Of a stretch of DNA of 64,000 bases, positions 9,364 to 17,896 are shown piece after piece. The stretch covers positions 310,001-374,000 of the forward strand of contig NZ_CP045997.1 of assembly GCF_010233585.1 (NCBI RefSeq), in the 5' to 3' direction. How positions within the stretch are numbered: the first letter of the stretch is position 1; every line of letters begins with the position of its first letter. The translations under genes were made by a program, and so were the position numbers. Source of the DNA: Spirosoma endbachense. GTDB lineage: Bacteria; Bacteroidota; Bacteroidia; Cytophagales; Spirosomataceae. A model generated the notes under the pieces. The model saw nothing but the letters and a program-made list of their open reading frames with translations. It was not told where the DNA came from and did not search any database.

Positions 9364-9416
9364 TGCGTTGCATTTGGTAATTCTACTACCTTTACGAAAA
9401 CTGTATGCAAGCATAC
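9364..9416 (+). promoter_or_regulatory. Probable promoter and palindrome before the dienoyl-CoA isomerase gene
   Basis: TACCTTTA at 9387-9394 approximates the Bacteroidota -7 element (TAnnTTTG), with TTG triplets upstream around 9364-9370. Immediately downstream, GTATGC-AA-GCATAC (9403-9416) is a perfect 14-bp palindrome ending 7 bp before the ATG at 9424, where a bound repressor would block transcription or initiation. The regulator is unknown. Confidence 0.4.
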
Positions 9417-9423
9417 TATTGCT

Positions 9424-10263
9424 ATGGAATCTACCTATAAAGCCTTATCACTTACTGATGCTGCCGGCGTAATGACTGTCACTTTACTGGGACCAGGTAA
9501 AGGAAATGCTATGGGGCCGGAGTTTTGGGAGGAACTTCCCAAAGCGATGGACGAGATAAATCGTAGGCCCGACATCCGATGCATTGTTTTTCGGGGTAGT
9601 GGCGATCATTATAGCTATGGCCTGAATCTGCCGCAAATGATGCCCAGGCTGGCTACCATGACAACCGGTACTGTTGTGGCGCATCAACGTACTGACCTGA
9701 TGGCACAGATTCGGCAGATGCAGTCTGGATTTCAGAAAATGCATGAGTCGCCGAAGCCCGTTATCGTAGCGGTGCATGGCTGGTGTATTGGTGGTGGCGT
9801 CAACATGATTGCGGCTGCTGATATTCGGCTTTGCTCCCGCGATGCGAAGTTCAGTCTTCGTGAAGCCAAGCTTGCCATCACGCCCGATATTGGCGGTTTG
9901 CAGTTTTTGCCAACCATTATCGGCCAGGGGTTTACGCGCGAAATGGCCTTTACGGGTGCAGACTATGATGCCGCTTTTGCCGAACGAATCGGTTTGGTTA
10001 ATCACGTATATGACACGCCTGACCAACTTTTTGACGCAGCGGCTACACTCGCCCGCCAGATTGCCGATAATCCCGCAACGGCCGTTCAGGGAGCCAAACG
10101 TGTACTGAACTACAGTCTGAATAAATCCATTGAAGACGGATTGCAGTACGTGGCCGTCTGGAACTCATCGCAACTTCAGTCCGACGATTTCAGTGAAGCC
10201 ATTCAGGCCACAATGGAAAAACGCAAAGCAGAATTTAATAAAAAGACAAATCGAGGTTATTAA
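9424..10263 (+). CDS. Crotonase-family enzyme, probably delta(3,5)-delta(2,4)-dienoyl-CoA isomerase (ECH1-like)
   Basis: The 279-residue protein has the crotonase fold: YSYGLNLPQM and HGWCIGGGVNM supply the oxyanion hole. Aligned without gaps to mammalian ECH1 over this region, E147 (REAKL) and D155 (TPDIGG) fall on its catalytic Glu196 and Asp204. The third acidic residue of ECH1 (Asp176) is N127 here. The pair of acids points to a dienoyl-CoA isomerase rather than a simple hydratase. ECH1 moves double bonds of odd-position unsaturated fatty acyl-CoAs so that beta-oxidation can continue. The next gene is a DECR1-like 2,4-dienoyl-CoA reductase, the enzyme that uses the product, which supports the call. 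The alternative is a generic enoyl-CoA hydratase. Confidence 0.8.
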   Translation: MESTYKALSLTDAAGVMTVTLLGPGKGNAMGPEFWEELPKAMDEINRRPDIRCIVFRGSGDHYSYGLNLPQMMPRLATMTTGTVVAHQRTDLMAQIRQMQSGFQKMHESPKPVIVAVHGWCIGGGVNMIAAADIRLCSRDAKFSLREAKLAITPDIGGLQFLPTIIGQGFTREMAFTGADYDAAFAERIGLVNHVYDTPDQLFDAAATLARQIADNPATAVQGAKRVLNYSLNKSIEDGLQYVAVWNSSQLQSDDFSEAIQATMEKRKAEFNKKTNRGY

Positions 10264-10264
10264 A

Positions 10265-10367
10265 GAGTGAATAAATGAATTATTGAATGATTGATTGAAT
10301 ACCTAATGAGTATAACAATTGACCATCGGTAACCTATTCATTCAATCATTTAATAACTCATTCACTC
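10265..10367. repeat. Long low-complexity inverted repeat
   Basis: Left arm 10265-10301 and right arm 10335-10367 are complementary over about 33 bp with a few mismatches and one 4-base indel; both are built from GAGTGAAT/ATGATTGA-type words. It lies between the isomerase and reductase genes, ending 15 bp before ATG 10382. Similar but sequence-unrelated inverted repeats occur at several other intergenic sites in the window. Confidence 0.75.
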
Positions 10368-10381
10368 ATCCCCCCTTACTA

Positions 10382-11290
10382 ATGAACACGACAAGAATGC
10401 TCCGTGATGGAGCCATGCAGGGTAAAACGATAATCGTCACGGGTGGCGGAACGGGGCTTGGAAAGTCAATAAGCCGGTATTTAGTGCAACTGGGGGCTAA
10501 TGTCACGATTTGCAGCCGTCGGCAGGCGGTAATCGATGAGACCGCGCACGAGCTGATGACCGAACCCGGACGACCCGCCGGTGCCGGGCAGGTGCTGGCC
10601 GTTGCCTGCGATGTTCGCAATCCGACGGAGATCGAAAATGTGATCAGTCAGACGATTGAGAAATTTGGCCGCATTGATGGATTGCTTAATAATTCGGCTG
10701 GAAACTTCATCAGCCCCACAGAACGGTTGTCGTATAAAGCGTTCGATACCATCGTGGACATTGTTTTGCGGGGCACCTATTATTTCACGCTTGCGGTGGG
10801 CAAATACTGGATTGAAAATAAGATACCCGGCACCGTGCTCAATATATCAACGACCTATGCATCAACTGGTTCGGGCTATGTTGTGCCGTCGGCAGTTGCT
10901 AAAGGTGGAGCGCTGATCATGACGAAATCGCTGGCCGCCGAATGGGGAAAATATGGCATCCGGCTCAATGCGATTGCGCCGGGCCCATTTCCAACAAAAG
11001 GGGCATGGGATCGATTGTTTCCCGAACCACTGGCCAGCATGATGGACCCTACTAGCCGCATTCCGCTCAAGCGTGTGGGTGAACATGGCGAATTAGCAAA
11101 CCTGGCGGCTTACCTGCTGTCCGATTATTCCGGTTATATCACGGGCGAAACCATTACCATCGATGGGGGAGAAGTGCTGGCTGCTGGCGAATTCTCGCAC
11201 CTGGAGCAGGTAACCTCCGAACAGTGGGACATGATCGAACAAACCATCAAACAGGCCAATCGCGCCAGTAAGAAAGAAGGGCAGGGGTAA
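10382..11290 (+). CDS. SDR-family 2,4-dienoyl-CoA reductase (DECR1-like)
   Basis: I start this gene at ATG 10382 (302 residues). An ATG 63 bp upstream would translate the inverted-repeat arm and is unlikely. The Rossmann motif GGGTGLGKS is at about 21-29. The catalytic arrangement Y159...S170...K174, with spacing 11 and 15, matches the unusual Tyr-Ser-Lys arrangement of mitochondrial 2,4-dienoyl-CoA reductase instead of the common SDR YxxxK. SLAAEWGKYGIRLN, NLAAYLLSDYSGYITG and GEFSHLEQVTSEQWD also resemble that enzyme closely. It reduces 2,4-dienoyl-CoA with NADPH to 3-enoyl-CoA in the cytoplasm. With the upstream ECH1-like isomerase it gives the two accessory steps for polyunsaturated fatty-acid beta-oxidation. 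Confidence 0.88.
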   Translation: MNTTRMLRDGAMQGKTIIVTGGGTGLGKSISRYLVQLGANVTICSRRQAVIDETAHELMTEPGRPAGAGQVLAVACDVRNPTEIENVISQTIEKFGRIDGLLNNSAGNFISPTERLSYKAFDTIVDIVLRGTYYFTLAVGKYWIENKIPGTVLNISTTYASTGSGYVVPSAVAKGGALIMTKSLAAEWGKYGIRLNAIAPGPFPTKGAWDRLFPEPLASMMDPTSRIPLKRVGEHGELANLAAYLLSDYSGYITGETITIDGGEVLAAGEFSHLEQVTSEQWDMIEQTIKQANRASKKEGQG

Positions 11291-11325
11291 GGCAGCGCAG
11301 AAGCCTGTTCTCAGGCGTATGGGGT

Positions 11326-11826
11326 CTACAGTTTCTTTTCATAGGCTAGAAACCGTAGACCCGGCCGGAAACCCAGTGTGATTTCACCAGAATAGGTATA
11401 CCCCAGTTTTGGGAATAATCGCTGGGTGATCTGGTTTTCTGAATTTGTATCGATTCGTAAATAAGGAATGCCACGCTCAAGGGCTATTGTTTCGGCCTGA
11501 GTGAGCAATGCAGCCGCTACACCCTGACCACGGAAAGCGGGGTCAACGGCGAGCCGATGGGTGACAATGGCCCGTTGGCTGAGGTCGAACCCAACCTGTG
11601 CGTATTCGGGTTCCTGATCTTCGGTCAGGGCGGCTACCCCGGCAAGTTGGCCGTCTATATCAGCTACCCACAGCTGATTTTTAGCTATATCCTGACTAAA
11701 AACGGCTTCATTTGGGTAGTGGTCATCCCATTGGAAATTTCCTGCTTCGCGCATCAGCGGCACGATATGCTTGAGGAGGTTTAGTAAAGCTGGAAGGTCG
11801 GCAGTGGTGGCGGGGCGAATCGTCAT
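11326..11826 (-). CDS. GNAT family N-acetyltransferase
   Basis: The 166-residue protein begins MTIRPATTADLPALLNLL and contains the acetyl-CoA loop VDPAFRGQGVAAALLTQAE (about 95-113), the signature of GCN5-related acetyltransferases. LRIDTNSENQITQRLFPKLGY is the usual beta5/alpha4 element. The substrate cannot be predicted. It is a single gene, convergent with the reductase and divergent from the Uma2 pseudogene. Confidence 0.92.
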   Translation of the reverse strand: MTIRPATTADLPALLNLLKHIVPLMREAGNFQWDDHYPNEAVFSQDIAKNQLWVADIDGQLAGVAALTEDQEPEYAQVGFDLSQRAIVTHRLAVDPAFRGQGVAAALLTQAETIALERGIPYLRIDTNSENQITQRLFPKLGYTYSGEITLGFRPGLRFLAYEKKL

Positions 11827-11894
11827 CGGTGGTTACTTGCTAATTGCACGCAAATACGGTATTTTACCTATAATTAACCAGAGTAAGTGCTGTT

Positions 11895-12460
11895 ATGGAA
11901 CTGGAATTTCCGGTTATATTGAAGAAGCTGGAGGTGATGACAGATGACGAGTTCTTCGCATTTTGTCGGGCAAATGACCCTCTTGAGTTTGAACGGGATA
12001 AAATCGGAAATATCATTATTATTTCATCTGCCGGATCAAAAACAGGATTGCGTACTATTACAGTGGCAGGAGAATTGTATGCATGGAATAAATACAGTGA
12101 ATTAGGATACGCATTCGATTCATCTACTGGATTTAAATTGCCCAATGAAGCAACTCGTTCTCCAGATGTAGCCAAGATACAAAAAGATCGCTGGGAAGCT
12201 AATACCGATGACCAGCAGGAGAAGTTTGCCCCTATTTGTCCTGACTTTATTAGTGAACTTCGTTCGGCGAGCGACGATCTGAAATACCTTCAGGAAAAAT
12301 GGAAGAATACCGGGAGAATGGATGCTTATTAGGCTGGCTCATCGAACGGAAAGTAGAACAGGTGTTTATTTATCGACCTGGCCAACCGCTCGAAACGATT
12401 CCCTCATTTACTCAAACGCTTTCGGGTGAAATGTGCTACCAGGCTTTACCTTCGATTTAG
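11895..12460 (+). pseudogene. Uma2 family (PD-(D/E)XK-like) protein, frameshifted
   Basis: Frame one runs from ATG 11895 to TAG 12332 and encodes a Uma2-like domain: MTDDEFFAFCRAND, a variant of the usual strand around GNIIIISSAGSKTG, and the active-site strand TRSPDVAKIQKDRW. After about 12304 the homologous continuation moves to another frame (ENGCLLGWLIERKVEQVFIYRPG), ending at TAG 12458-12460. Loss of one base, most simply a G in the AAG-AATACCGG stretch near 12304, explains the switch and restores a normal length of about 188 residues. Uma2 proteins are abundant predicted restriction-endonuclease-fold proteins of uncertain role. A genuine mutation and a sequencing error are both possible. 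Confidence 0.75.
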
Positions 12461-12493
12461 CACTGCTGACACGTTAGTAGACTCTGGTTCAGC

Positions 12494-12865
12494 TTATTCG
12501 ACAACAACACGATCTCCGTGGCTTTTGGGCATTGATGTTACGGTAAAGACAAGGTCACTTGATGAATCGTTACGCATCTTATGGGCAACCAATGGAGGAA
12601 TCTCAACGCCTTCATTCGCTGTCAAACGAGTTGTTTTATCCCCGATTTCCAGAGTTGCTTCTCCCGAAAGGACAAAGAAAAACTGACGGGCTTTCTGGTG
12701 AAAATGCTTCACTTCCGATGTGCCGGGTGGCATCCGTTCCTGAATGATGCTCAATGAATCCGATTTCACTAAATGCCAGCCATCGCAATTATCACCCCAG
12801 ACGTAATGCTCGGCATTGTTGATGCTAACCGTTATATCAGACTTCTTTCTCATCGGATGAAACAA
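12494..12865 (-). CDS. Cupin domain-containing protein
   Basis: This is a single-domain cupin of 123 residues. PPGTSEVKHFHQKARQFFFVL carries the first cupin metal-binding motif (His-x-His type with a Glu upstream), and GVEIPPLVAHKMRNDS the second. The fold binds a metal and serves many enzymatic or sensory roles; no substrate can be named. It stands between the Uma2 pseudogene and the TlpA-like gene. Confidence 0.9.
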   Translation of the reverse strand: MFHPMRKKSDITVSINNAEHYVWGDNCDGWHLVKSDSLSIIQERMPPGTSEVKHFHQKARQFFFVLSGEATLEIGDKTTRLTANEGVEIPPLVAHKMRNDSSSDLVFTVTSMPKSHGDRVVVE

Positions 12866-12911
12866 CGGGATATCAACGAAAGGAAGCTATATGATTTCTC
12901 TTTAAGGGCAC

Positions 12912-14807
12912 TTATTTTCCTTCCTTAAGCATTTCAACGACCAGGGTCAGCTCATTAACAGTCGTCTCGGGATCGCCGGAATAGCCAATCTGGCGGTAGC
13001 GAACACGTCCGTTTGTGTCAATAACCACCTTTGTCGGAATACCCAGAACCTTATAGGCTCTCGATACGCGCTGACTGGCATCGACCGGTACCGTGAATCC
13101 GTATGGATGTTTGGCCATGAAATTGTGCACCCGCTGTATGGGGCCACCTTCACGGGTGTTAACGAATAAAAAACGCACATTAGGGTCGTTCTGAAAGCGT
13201 GTCTGCGCTTGCTGCATCGCCGGAAACGAAGCGATACATGGCCCACACCAGGTTGCCCAGAAATCCAGAACCACCACTTTGCCGCGCAATGAAGCCGACG
13301 AAATGGTACGTCCCTGCAAATCGGTCATCGAGAAGGCAGGTGCTGGTTCGTTGATGAGAATCTGCCGAAGTTCATCGCGTTGATCGGCCCGAAGGTCGGC
13401 TTCGAGTTCGGTTAGATAGGCATCAGCTTTTGCGACAGTATTACCGGGTTGCTTGGCATACCAGTCGCGGAGAGCCGTTTTAAGTCGGGGGGTAGCTTTA
13501 CCTACCTGAATAGCGGCTTCTGCCATTGGTTGAGCATCAGTGGCATGATTGGCCTGAAGGGCGCACAGGAAATACCGTTCATTGGTTCTTGGGTCACTAT
13601 TTTCGACATCATCAGGCAAAATAACATCCTGATAAGCAGTATACGCTTCCCCGTACCTGGCCTGTTGCTCAAGTACGCGGGCGTAGGTGTTCATTAATTG
13701 CCGTTGGCGGGTTTGTTTCTCGGTTTCCCAGTTCCCGGATATCGTAGCCGGTTTAGGTTGGGTTTTCAGAACAACCATGGCACGCTTGATCAACTGCTCG
13801 GCTTCGGGTAGCGACCGTCGTTCATCAGCTAATTGAAAGGCCATCGTATTTAGCATCAGCACATCGGTATGCGATACAGGTTGCTGATCGACAAACGGTA
13901 CTAAACCCCGAATGTCATTGTTTTTAAAATACCCATCCGTCATCATAACCGTCAATGCAGGCAGATAGGATGAATTGGGAAACTCCTTTTGATAAGCCTG
14001 ATAAGCTGCCTTTTTACGATTCCAGTCGGTTTCGTTCCGAACCACTGTAGCTCGATCTTTTTGCATGAGCGAACCCGCAGGATCGAGAGTTTTCATCCGC
14101 TCGCGAAGGGCATTTGATTTGGGAAAATCCCCCATGCTTTCGTATAACTGAGCTGCTGCTGTGAGTTCTATAGCTGTTGGGGTTGGGCGGGAAGCCAGAT
14201 AAGTCTCAATACTCGTTTTTACTTTGGGCCCATATCCTGGCTTCTTCTGGTTGATCTGTGCGGTCAGGTAATCCGACCAGTAGATGGGATAAAAATCAGG
14301 ATTTTGCTGAAACTCCTGCGAATAGAGCGAAATGACCCGATTCTGGTCAGGACGGCCACCAAGTTCATACAGGAAATGGCTACGCGTAAACACCGATGCC
14401 TGTCCGGCAAGCGCATGCGGTACGAGTTGCCCATTCGCATCGAAGAGTGGGATGGCATACAACAGCCCTTTGTTCAGATCGACACGCTTGGGTTGTTTGC
14501 TATTTCGGAAGGCGAGCATTGTACCGGCAACATTTTTTAAAGGGATGTAAATTTGCCCGATAAAAACGTCGCCCTGCCGAACAAGGGTAGTCGTAGTGGG
14601 ACGACTCAGGTGCATGGTACCCGGTAATCCATAGAACATAAATCGCCCTTCAACAGTGCTGTCGGTTGCCAAGGGGGTAGACTGTGGCGAGTAGGTAAAA
14701 GAAACGGTTTGCCCAACCTGTGGTTTTTCGGGGGTAAAGCGCAACTGGGCGAGCACTGCGCTATGAATAACCAGGGAAAAAAGCAGTGCAAAAAGATTGA
14801 TTCTCAT
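12912..14807 (-). CDS. Secreted thioredoxin/TlpA-like protein with long N-terminal region
   Basis: The 631-residue protein begins with a Sec signal (MRINLFALLFSLVIHSAVLA). Residues about 20-480 form a region with a beta-rich start and tetratricopeptide-like helices, common in Bacteroidota periplasmic proteins. The C-terminal 140 residues are a TlpA/ResA thioredoxin domain with active site FWATWCGPC near residue 520 and the cis-Pro loop KVLGIPTKVVID. It likely reduces or isomerises periplasmic disulfides, possibly in response to nutritional or cytochrome-assembly needs. The next gene downstream on the same strand is the cupin, 46 bp away. A 25-bp gap to the upstream symporter suggests co-transcription. 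Confidence 0.88.
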   Translation of the reverse strand: MRINLFALLFSLVIHSAVLAQLRFTPEKPQVGQTVSFTYSPQSTPLATDSTVEGRFMFYGLPGTMHLSRPTTTTLVRQGDVFIGQIYIPLKNVAGTMLAFRNSKQPKRVDLNKGLLYAIPLFDANGQLVPHALAGQASVFTRSHFLYELGGRPDQNRVISLYSQEFQQNPDFYPIYWSDYLTAQINQKKPGYGPKVKTSIETYLASRPTPTAIELTAAAQLYESMGDFPKSNALRERMKTLDPAGSLMQKDRATVVRNETDWNRKKAAYQAYQKEFPNSSYLPALTVMMTDGYFKNNDIRGLVPFVDQQPVSHTDVLMLNTMAFQLADERRSLPEAEQLIKRAMVVLKTQPKPATISGNWETEKQTRQRQLMNTYARVLEQQARYGEAYTAYQDVILPDDVENSDPRTNERYFLCALQANHATDAQPMAEAAIQVGKATPRLKTALRDWYAKQPGNTVAKADAYLTELEADLRADQRDELRQILINEPAPAFSMTDLQGRTISSASLRGKVVVLDFWATWCGPCIASFPAMQQAQTRFQNDPNVRFLFVNTREGGPIQRVHNFMAKHPYGFTVPVDASQRVSRAYKVLGIPTKVVIDTNGRVRYRQIGYSGDPETTVNELTLVVEMLKEGK

Positions 14808-14832
14808 AACGTAAAAAGATAAATAGTCTGGT

Positions 14833-16296
14833 TTATACCGCCACTGGTTCCTCTTTTCTTATCGGTTTCGATACGGCTAGTAAGCCGACGAACGTAAACA
14901 GGCCATTTAGCAGCAAACGCTCGAATCCGAACTGATAACCGCCAAACCAGGCTACAGAATTTTCATTGACAACATACGTCAATACGGGCGACGCCAGGCA
15001 AATAAAGGGCACCAGACGATCAATAACAGGCCGTTTACTAAAGATTCCGAACGCATATAAACCGAGCAGTGGTCCGTATGTATAGCCAGCAATGTCGAAT
15101 ACGGCGGTGATCACCTCTTTGCTGTTCAGTTGGCGAAAGACAATAATAACAACATAGAAAAGCAGCGAAAAGCCGATGTGTACAATGTGTTTAATGCGCG
15201 ACCGTTCCGCTTCCGGGCGACTTTCGACATTCATAAAATCGACACAAAAAGAGGTTGTCAGGGCAGTCAATGCCGAGTCGGCACTGGCGTAGGTTGCGGC
15301 TGTGATACCGAGCAGGAAGGTAATGGCAACGACTAAACCAAGGTGATTCAGGGCAAGCAACGGGTAGAGATCATCGGTGCGGGCCGGAATAGATATACCT
15401 TCCTGCTGTGCATACTGATACAGCAGTACGCCCAGGCTCAGAAACAGAAAATTGACCACGACCAGCGTACAGGTGAACCAGAACATATTTTTCTGAGCCT
15501 CACCAATGTTTTTGCAGGTCAGGTTTTTCTGCATCAGATCCTGATCCAGGCCAGTCATAACAATGGCAATGAACGTCCCGGAAATAAACTGTTTAAAGAA
15601 ATTCTTGGGGTCGTTACCGTCCCAGTAAAAGATCTGGGACATCGGGCTGTCACTCACTGTCTTCACCAGTCCGCCAAACGATAAATGAAGCTCTTTCGAG
15701 ATCAGAAAAATAGTCAGAATAACCGCAGTTACTAAAAATACGGTCTGGAGTGTGTCGGTTACGATAATCGTTTTAACGCCACCCTTAAAGGTATAAATCC
15801 AGATCAGCCCAATCGTAATCAGTACGGAAATTTCGAATGGGATACCCAGAGGGGTAAACAGGGCGATTTGCAATACACCAGCAGCCACATAGAGCCGAAC
15901 GGCCGAACCGACGGTTCGCGAGAGAAGAAAAAAGCCCGCTCCCGTCTTGTATGACCAGAAGCCAAAGCGTTTTTCGAGGTAGCCATAAATAGAAATCAGG
16001 TTTAGTCGATAGTAAAGCGGCATCAGCACGGAACCAATGACGAGGTAGCCAATGATGTAACCCAACACCACCTGAAAATACGAAAATCCAATTTTGCCAA
16101 CAGCGCCGGGCACCGAGATAAAGGTTACCCCCGATAACGACGTCCCGATCATGCCGAAAGCGACTAACCACCAGGGCGATTGCCGGTTAGCGGTAAAAAA
16201 CGTGTTGGTATCGGCTCCTCTGGCGGTGTAAAAAGAGACGGCGATCAACATTCCGAAATAGGCAATCAGGATCACTAACGCAACGGTGGTATTCAT
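14833..16296 (-). CDS. Sodium:solute symporter (SSS family)
   Basis: The 487-residue integral membrane protein has about 13 predicted helices. It starts MNTTVALVILIAYFGMLIAVSFYTARG, the family's helix 1, and has SLSGVTFISVPGAVGKIGF (helix 2-3, sodium-site region) and GLDQDLMQKNLTCKN, all typical of SSS proteins close to the sialic acid/proline group. It moves an organic solute into the cell with Na+; the substrate is not predictable. It lies 25 bp upstream of the TlpA-like gene on the same strand, and an operon is likely. Confidence 0.93.
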   Translation of the reverse strand: MNTTVALVILIAYFGMLIAVSFYTARGADTNTFFTANRQSPWWLVAFGMIGTSLSGVTFISVPGAVGKIGFSYFQVVLGYIIGYLVIGSVLMPLYYRLNLISIYGYLEKRFGFWSYKTGAGFFLLSRTVGSAVRLYVAAGVLQIALFTPLGIPFEISVLITIGLIWIYTFKGGVKTIIVTDTLQTVFLVTAVILTIFLISKELHLSFGGLVKTVSDSPMSQIFYWDGNDPKNFFKQFISGTFIAIVMTGLDQDLMQKNLTCKNIGEAQKNMFWFTCTLVVVNFLFLSLGVLLYQYAQQEGISIPARTDDLYPLLALNHLGLVVAITFLLGITAATYASADSALTALTTSFCVDFMNVESRPEAERSRIKHIVHIGFSLLFYVVIIVFRQLNSKEVITAVFDIAGYTYGPLLGLYAFGIFSKRPVIDRLVPFICLASPVLTYVVNENSVAWFGGYQFGFERLLLNGLFTFVGLLAVSKPIRKEEPVAV

Positions 16297-16471
16297 GCAG
16301 TGTAAGGCAACTTTATGGCGTAAAATCAGGTACTCTTAAGCAAGGTAATGGCTTTTAAAAGCGGCTATTTTTCTGTAAATCTTCACTATAAGTTATATTG
16401 CGTTGATTCACAGGTGATTTGCCTTATCGTGCTGAAACAATACATCGAATCGCTTTCAATAGCATACAAAA

Positions 16472-16512
16472 ATACAAAACCCCGGCTACTTATCGCAGTC
16501 GGGGTTTTGTAT
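16472..16512. terminator. Bidirectional hairpin terminator
   Basis: ATACAAAACCCCG (16472-16484) pairs perfectly with CGGGGTTTTGTAT (16500-16512) around a 15-base loop. The A/T flanks make it usable on either strand. It lies 176 bp upstream of the symporter start, so it probably ends transcription entering from the left or right of this gene-poor stretch. Confidence 0.65.
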
Positions 16513-16676
16513 GTGATTGGGTAGTTTTGGTGAATAGGGGATAATTCGCGGTTCTGTTTCTTGAGCCCCTGCAATTTTCTCTTGATTGGTTATTTTAAAG
16601 CGAAGTGAGAACTGGCGAAACAAACCTAGAACAATCGATACCTGTTTGTTATCCTGATCCCATAGGTTAGGTTAGG

Positions 16677-16713
16677 AAATTCCTGTCAATGTATTGTTTG
16701 ACAGGAATTTTTG
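16677..16713 (+). terminator. Hairpin with T-rich tail
   Basis: AAATTCCTGTCAA (16677-16689) pairs with TTGACAGGAATTT (16698-16710), followed by TTGTT. There is no intact gene directly upstream on the plus strand, so it may be a leftover terminator of a lost gene. The rest of 16297-17139 shows no supportable gene. Confidence 0.5.
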
Positions 16714-17139
16714 TTATAAACATTTTTTCAATTTGCTCCCAAAAAACGACTCCGACGTTAACCGTGCCGGGGTAGAAATATAACGAAACATACGGCTACT
16801 TACTCGGTAATGTATTGCTTGGGAAACTGGAATAGGAATCCCAAACTAAGGGACGGGTTATGGAGCTGGTTCAGGAACCTCATGGCTACCTCTCTGGGGG
16901 TTACTGGGACGGTCTGAATAACCATTTCCCGCGTCAGCTCCGCACGGAGCATTGGTGGTAGTCGCCGTGGTTCGTCTGGGCAATATTCTGGCAGCGGGTT
17001 CACTTGCTCTTCAGGTAGTCAACCAAATCACAGATATCGGCATAGTAAGCAAAGAAGTTGCCCGACTGAGCCGTGCACCGTAGCCGAATCGTCAGAAACT
17101 TTACAGGTTGTTTGCCTGTAAAACTGACCATGCACTCTA

Positions 17140-17511
17140 TAGGCTCAGGGTTTAGGCAATGTGCATGATTTAAATCGGGGGTCCGTTGTGACAGCTCTGG
17201 CCGCCCTGACCGACAGTACGTTTATTCCTCGGGTCAATCAGGCTATCACAGCCGAGCGAGTCAAGTGGCACACATTCGTCAACAAGCTGGGCATTTCTGA
17301 TCCAAGTTCGCAGGTCAGCTTTGTTTGCATTGACCTACAAAAGCCTTATGTTGAGGTGGCCGCCCGGTTTACCCAACATGGAATTCGGGTTGATCGGGCC
17401 TTGCCTCCCTATGACACCTGGATTAGGGTAATCATTGGTATATCCAAGGAAAATGGGAAATCCCAGGCCGTTATACTTCAGGTTTGCTCAGCGAAATCGT
17501 ATATGAAATAG
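17140..17511 (+). pseudogene. C-terminal remnant of a PLP aminotransferase (histidinol-phosphate aminotransferase-like)
   Basis: Only about the last 120 codons of an aminotransferase are present. GSVVTALAALTDSTFIPRVN and VAARFTQHGIRVDRALPPYD followed by TWIRVIIGISKEN match the C-terminal domain of class I/II enzymes of the HisC type, in which the Arg in the TWxRVxIG strand binds the substrate carboxylate. The PLP lysine and the whole large domain are missing. Stop codons lie in frame just upstream (TAG and TGA at about 17119-17142). No other recognisable aminotransferase piece is visible at 16297-17139. It is evidence of deletion in this decayed stretch. Confidence 0.65.
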
Positions 17512-17536
17512 AAACAATTGCTTGAACCCACGACAA

Positions 17537-17878
17537 TTATTTACCGACAATTTCTTTCCTAAAATGCTTGCCCCAGTTTCGCAATTCGACTAAAAGATTT
17601 TGTAGTGACTGACCAAGTGGCGTTAACGAATATTCCACTGTAACAGGCATCCGGTCGTAAAGTGTGCGGGTAATAATTTGGTTTTCTTCCAGCGACTTTA
17701 ATTCCTGCGATAGCATTTTGGGCGATATATCGGGCATATCTCGGTGGATTTCCCCAAATCGTTTTGTTCCATAAGTCAAGGATATAACAATAGGAATACG
17801 CCATTTACCTTGAATTACTTCCAACGCATCTCTTGCCGCCATTAATTCATATTGGCAGGCTGCTTCAGTACTTTTCAT
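17537..17878 (-). CDS. HxlR family transcriptional regulator
   Basis: The 113-residue winged-helix protein has the HxlR pattern: CQYELMAARDALEVIQGKWRIPIV, GTKRFGEIHRDMPDISPKMLSQELKSLEEN (helix-turn-helix) and YSLTPLGQSL. HxlR regulators often respond to aldehydes, quinones or redox stress, using a conserved N-terminal Cys, here in AACQYE. It is divergent from the hydrolase gene at 17999, and a perfect 40-bp palindrome lies between the two starts, so it most likely controls that gene and itself. Confidence 0.92.
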   Translation of the reverse strand: MKSTEAACQYELMAARDALEVIQGKWRIPIVISLTYGTKRFGEIHRDMPDISPKMLSQELKSLEENQIITRTLYDRMPVTVEYSLTPLGQSLQNLLVELRNWGKHFRKEIVGK

Positions 17879-17896
17879 AAGCTAACTAAATAAAGC

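Noticed and set aside
10319..10381. Upstream ATG as start of the dienoyl-CoA reductase
   Set aside because: It would translate the arm of an inverted repeat, and the family begins at the ATG 10382.
16800..17003. 67-codon frame on the minus strand
   Set aside because: No recognisable domain and no support from context; the region is decayed.
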